Source of the DNA: Boudabousia liubingyangii
GTDB taxonomy: Bacteria; Actinomycetota; Actinomycetes; Actinomycetales; Actinomycetaceae
DNA length: 64,000 nucleotides
Direction: 5' to 3'
Assembly (NCBI RefSeq): GCF_001907245.1
Contig: NZ_MQSU01000003.1
Coordinates: 411,619 to 475,618, forward strand
Shown: piece by piece, positions 63,584 through 64,000 of the stretch
Numbering within the stretch: position 1 is the stretch's first letter
Layout of the letters: each line of letters opens with the position of its first letter
The notes under the pieces: model-generated
Told to the model about the DNA's origin: nothing
The model's database searches: none
Seen by the model: only the letters and a program-made list of their open reading frames with translations
Program-made: the position numbers and the translations under genes

Positions 63584-64000
63584 TCAGTATTCGTCCCTGC
63601 GGGATTTGGCGCTACTTCTAAATAAGCAGACCCCAATTGGCGCCATTAGCAGGCTTATGCAAGCCAGTTCCCAGGCGTTAGTGCCCGTGTTTGAAAGTGG
63701 CTGGTTTGAGGTACGTTGGTTAGGGTCATTGAAAACGTTGTTATGTTTGATTGGTCCAGGGTTTTTGGTCGGTACGCTTGTCGTATTGTGATGTTTTTGA
63801 ATGCGCATGGGGGAGAGAGAGGCGTCTTCACATTCTTTGGCTTTAGGGGGCAAAAGGAATCCATGATCTGGACTTATTTGACTCTCTATCGGTGAATCGC
63901 CTGCGGGTTTCGTTTTTGGTTCGGTGGTTGGTTCGGTGGTTGGTTCGGTGGTTGGTTCGGTGGTTGGTTCGGTGGTTGGTTCGGTGGTTGGTTCGGTGGT
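63584..64000 (-). CDS. 3' end of a wall-anchored surface protein (partial)
   Basis: An open minus-strand frame enters from the right edge and runs to a TGA at 63584-63586, 138 codons in all. It begins with seven PTTE units (from the 12-bp DNA repeat), continues through a Pro/Asn/Lys-rich stretch and ends with PLSNTGTNAWELACIS, a hydrophobic segment and RSSAKSRRDEY. LSNTG, then membrane helix, then basic tail is the layout of a sortase sorting signal, with Ser in place of the usual Pro. TTEP repeats are typical wall-spanning linkers. The N-terminus and any adhesin or enzyme domain lie beyond the window. No in-frame start is needed within the window. Confidence 0.82.
   Translation of the reverse strand, partial: TTEPTTEPTTEPTTEPTTEPTTEPTTEPKTKPAGDSPIESQISPDHGFLLPPKAKECEDASLSPMRIQKHHNTTSVPTKNPGPIKHNNVFNDPNQRTSNQPLSNTGTNAWELACISLLMAPIGVCLFRSSAKSRRDEY
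63917..64000 (-). repeat. 12-bp tandem repeat coding for TTEP
   Basis: Seven exact copies of TGGTTCGGTGGT fill the last 84 bases and continue past the edge. On the minus strand each copy encodes Thr-Thr-Glu-Pro. Identical copies at the DNA level mean recent expansion; units of 12 bases keep the frame when copies are gained or lost. Confidence 0.97.

Noticed and set aside
63543..63791. 82-codon plus-strand frame near the right edge
   Set aside because: It lies entirely opposite the wall-anchored protein tail, has no ribosome site and no recognisable features.
63917..64000. CRISPR array
   Set aside because: The 12-bp units are directly contiguous with no spacers and encode TTEP in frame.

Overview
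The window looks like chromosome of a mid-GC actinobacterium, most plausibly of the family Actinomycetaceae; this is inferred from gene content and not from a marker tree. Supporting signs are a DUF3027 gene beside a cold-shock gene, a DtxR-type regulator whose metal ligands sit at the same residue numbers as in Corynebacterium DtxR, a WXG100 protein, a moeA/glp-rimJ-membrane-protein trio as in mycobacteria and corynebacteria, LutABC lactate oxidation, CIRCE-controlled groEL, GTG starts and few U-rich terminator tails. Leucine codon CTA, and with it the tetranucleotide CTAG, is unusually common, especially in groEL and panC.

Layout. 1-2.7 kb: three related four-helix membrane proteins, one with a Q/Y/A/P repeat domain. 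2.7-5.8 kb: glutamine amidotransferase, SGNH hydrolase, uracil-DNA glycosylase and a LytR_C protein. 5.9-10 kb: groEL behind two tandem CIRCE operators, an orphan WXG100 protein and an HD-like protein with an acidic tail. 10-17.9 kb: paired bacterial PH-domain membrane proteins, panC-panD-lysS, an intracellular-type sialidase and a Gram-negative-type ferrochelatase. 18-28.6 kb: a carbon module with L-lactate oxidation (lutABC) and uptake (lctP), glycerol uptake and oxidation (glpF, glpK, glpD), and a divergent SorC-type regulator with a candidate operator. 28.7-42.4 kb: MacB-like ABC exporter, NYN protein, PspA, TPM-domain protein, cold-shock protein, DUF3027, MFS exporter, iron regulator, NlpC/P60 hydrolase, UspA, tRNA-Arg and a HAD phosphatase.

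42.4-51.5 kb: a 1520-residue helicase/nuclease-like protein whose catalytic motifs appear eroded, followed by a small basic protein, a secreted eight-cysteine protein, then CPBP protease, voltage-gated K+ channel and nitroreductase in one operon, and mscL. 51.7-54.7 kb: moeA-like gene, GNAT gene and a membrane protein matching the gene order of the corynebacterial Glp/GlpR cell-division pair. 55.1-60.0 kb: the best candidate for an undescribed system. It has two homologous Trp-rich polytopic membrane proteins, a membrane-anchored SRPBCC-like protein and two homologous small Gly-rich membrane proteins, arranged around a divergent promoter with a perfect 16-bp palindrome. 60.2-64 kb: an AT-richer surface-protein region with two secreted paralogues that end in a compact sortase-like domain, and the 3' end of a large wall-anchored protein with TTEP repeats and an LSNTG sorting signal that runs off the right edge.
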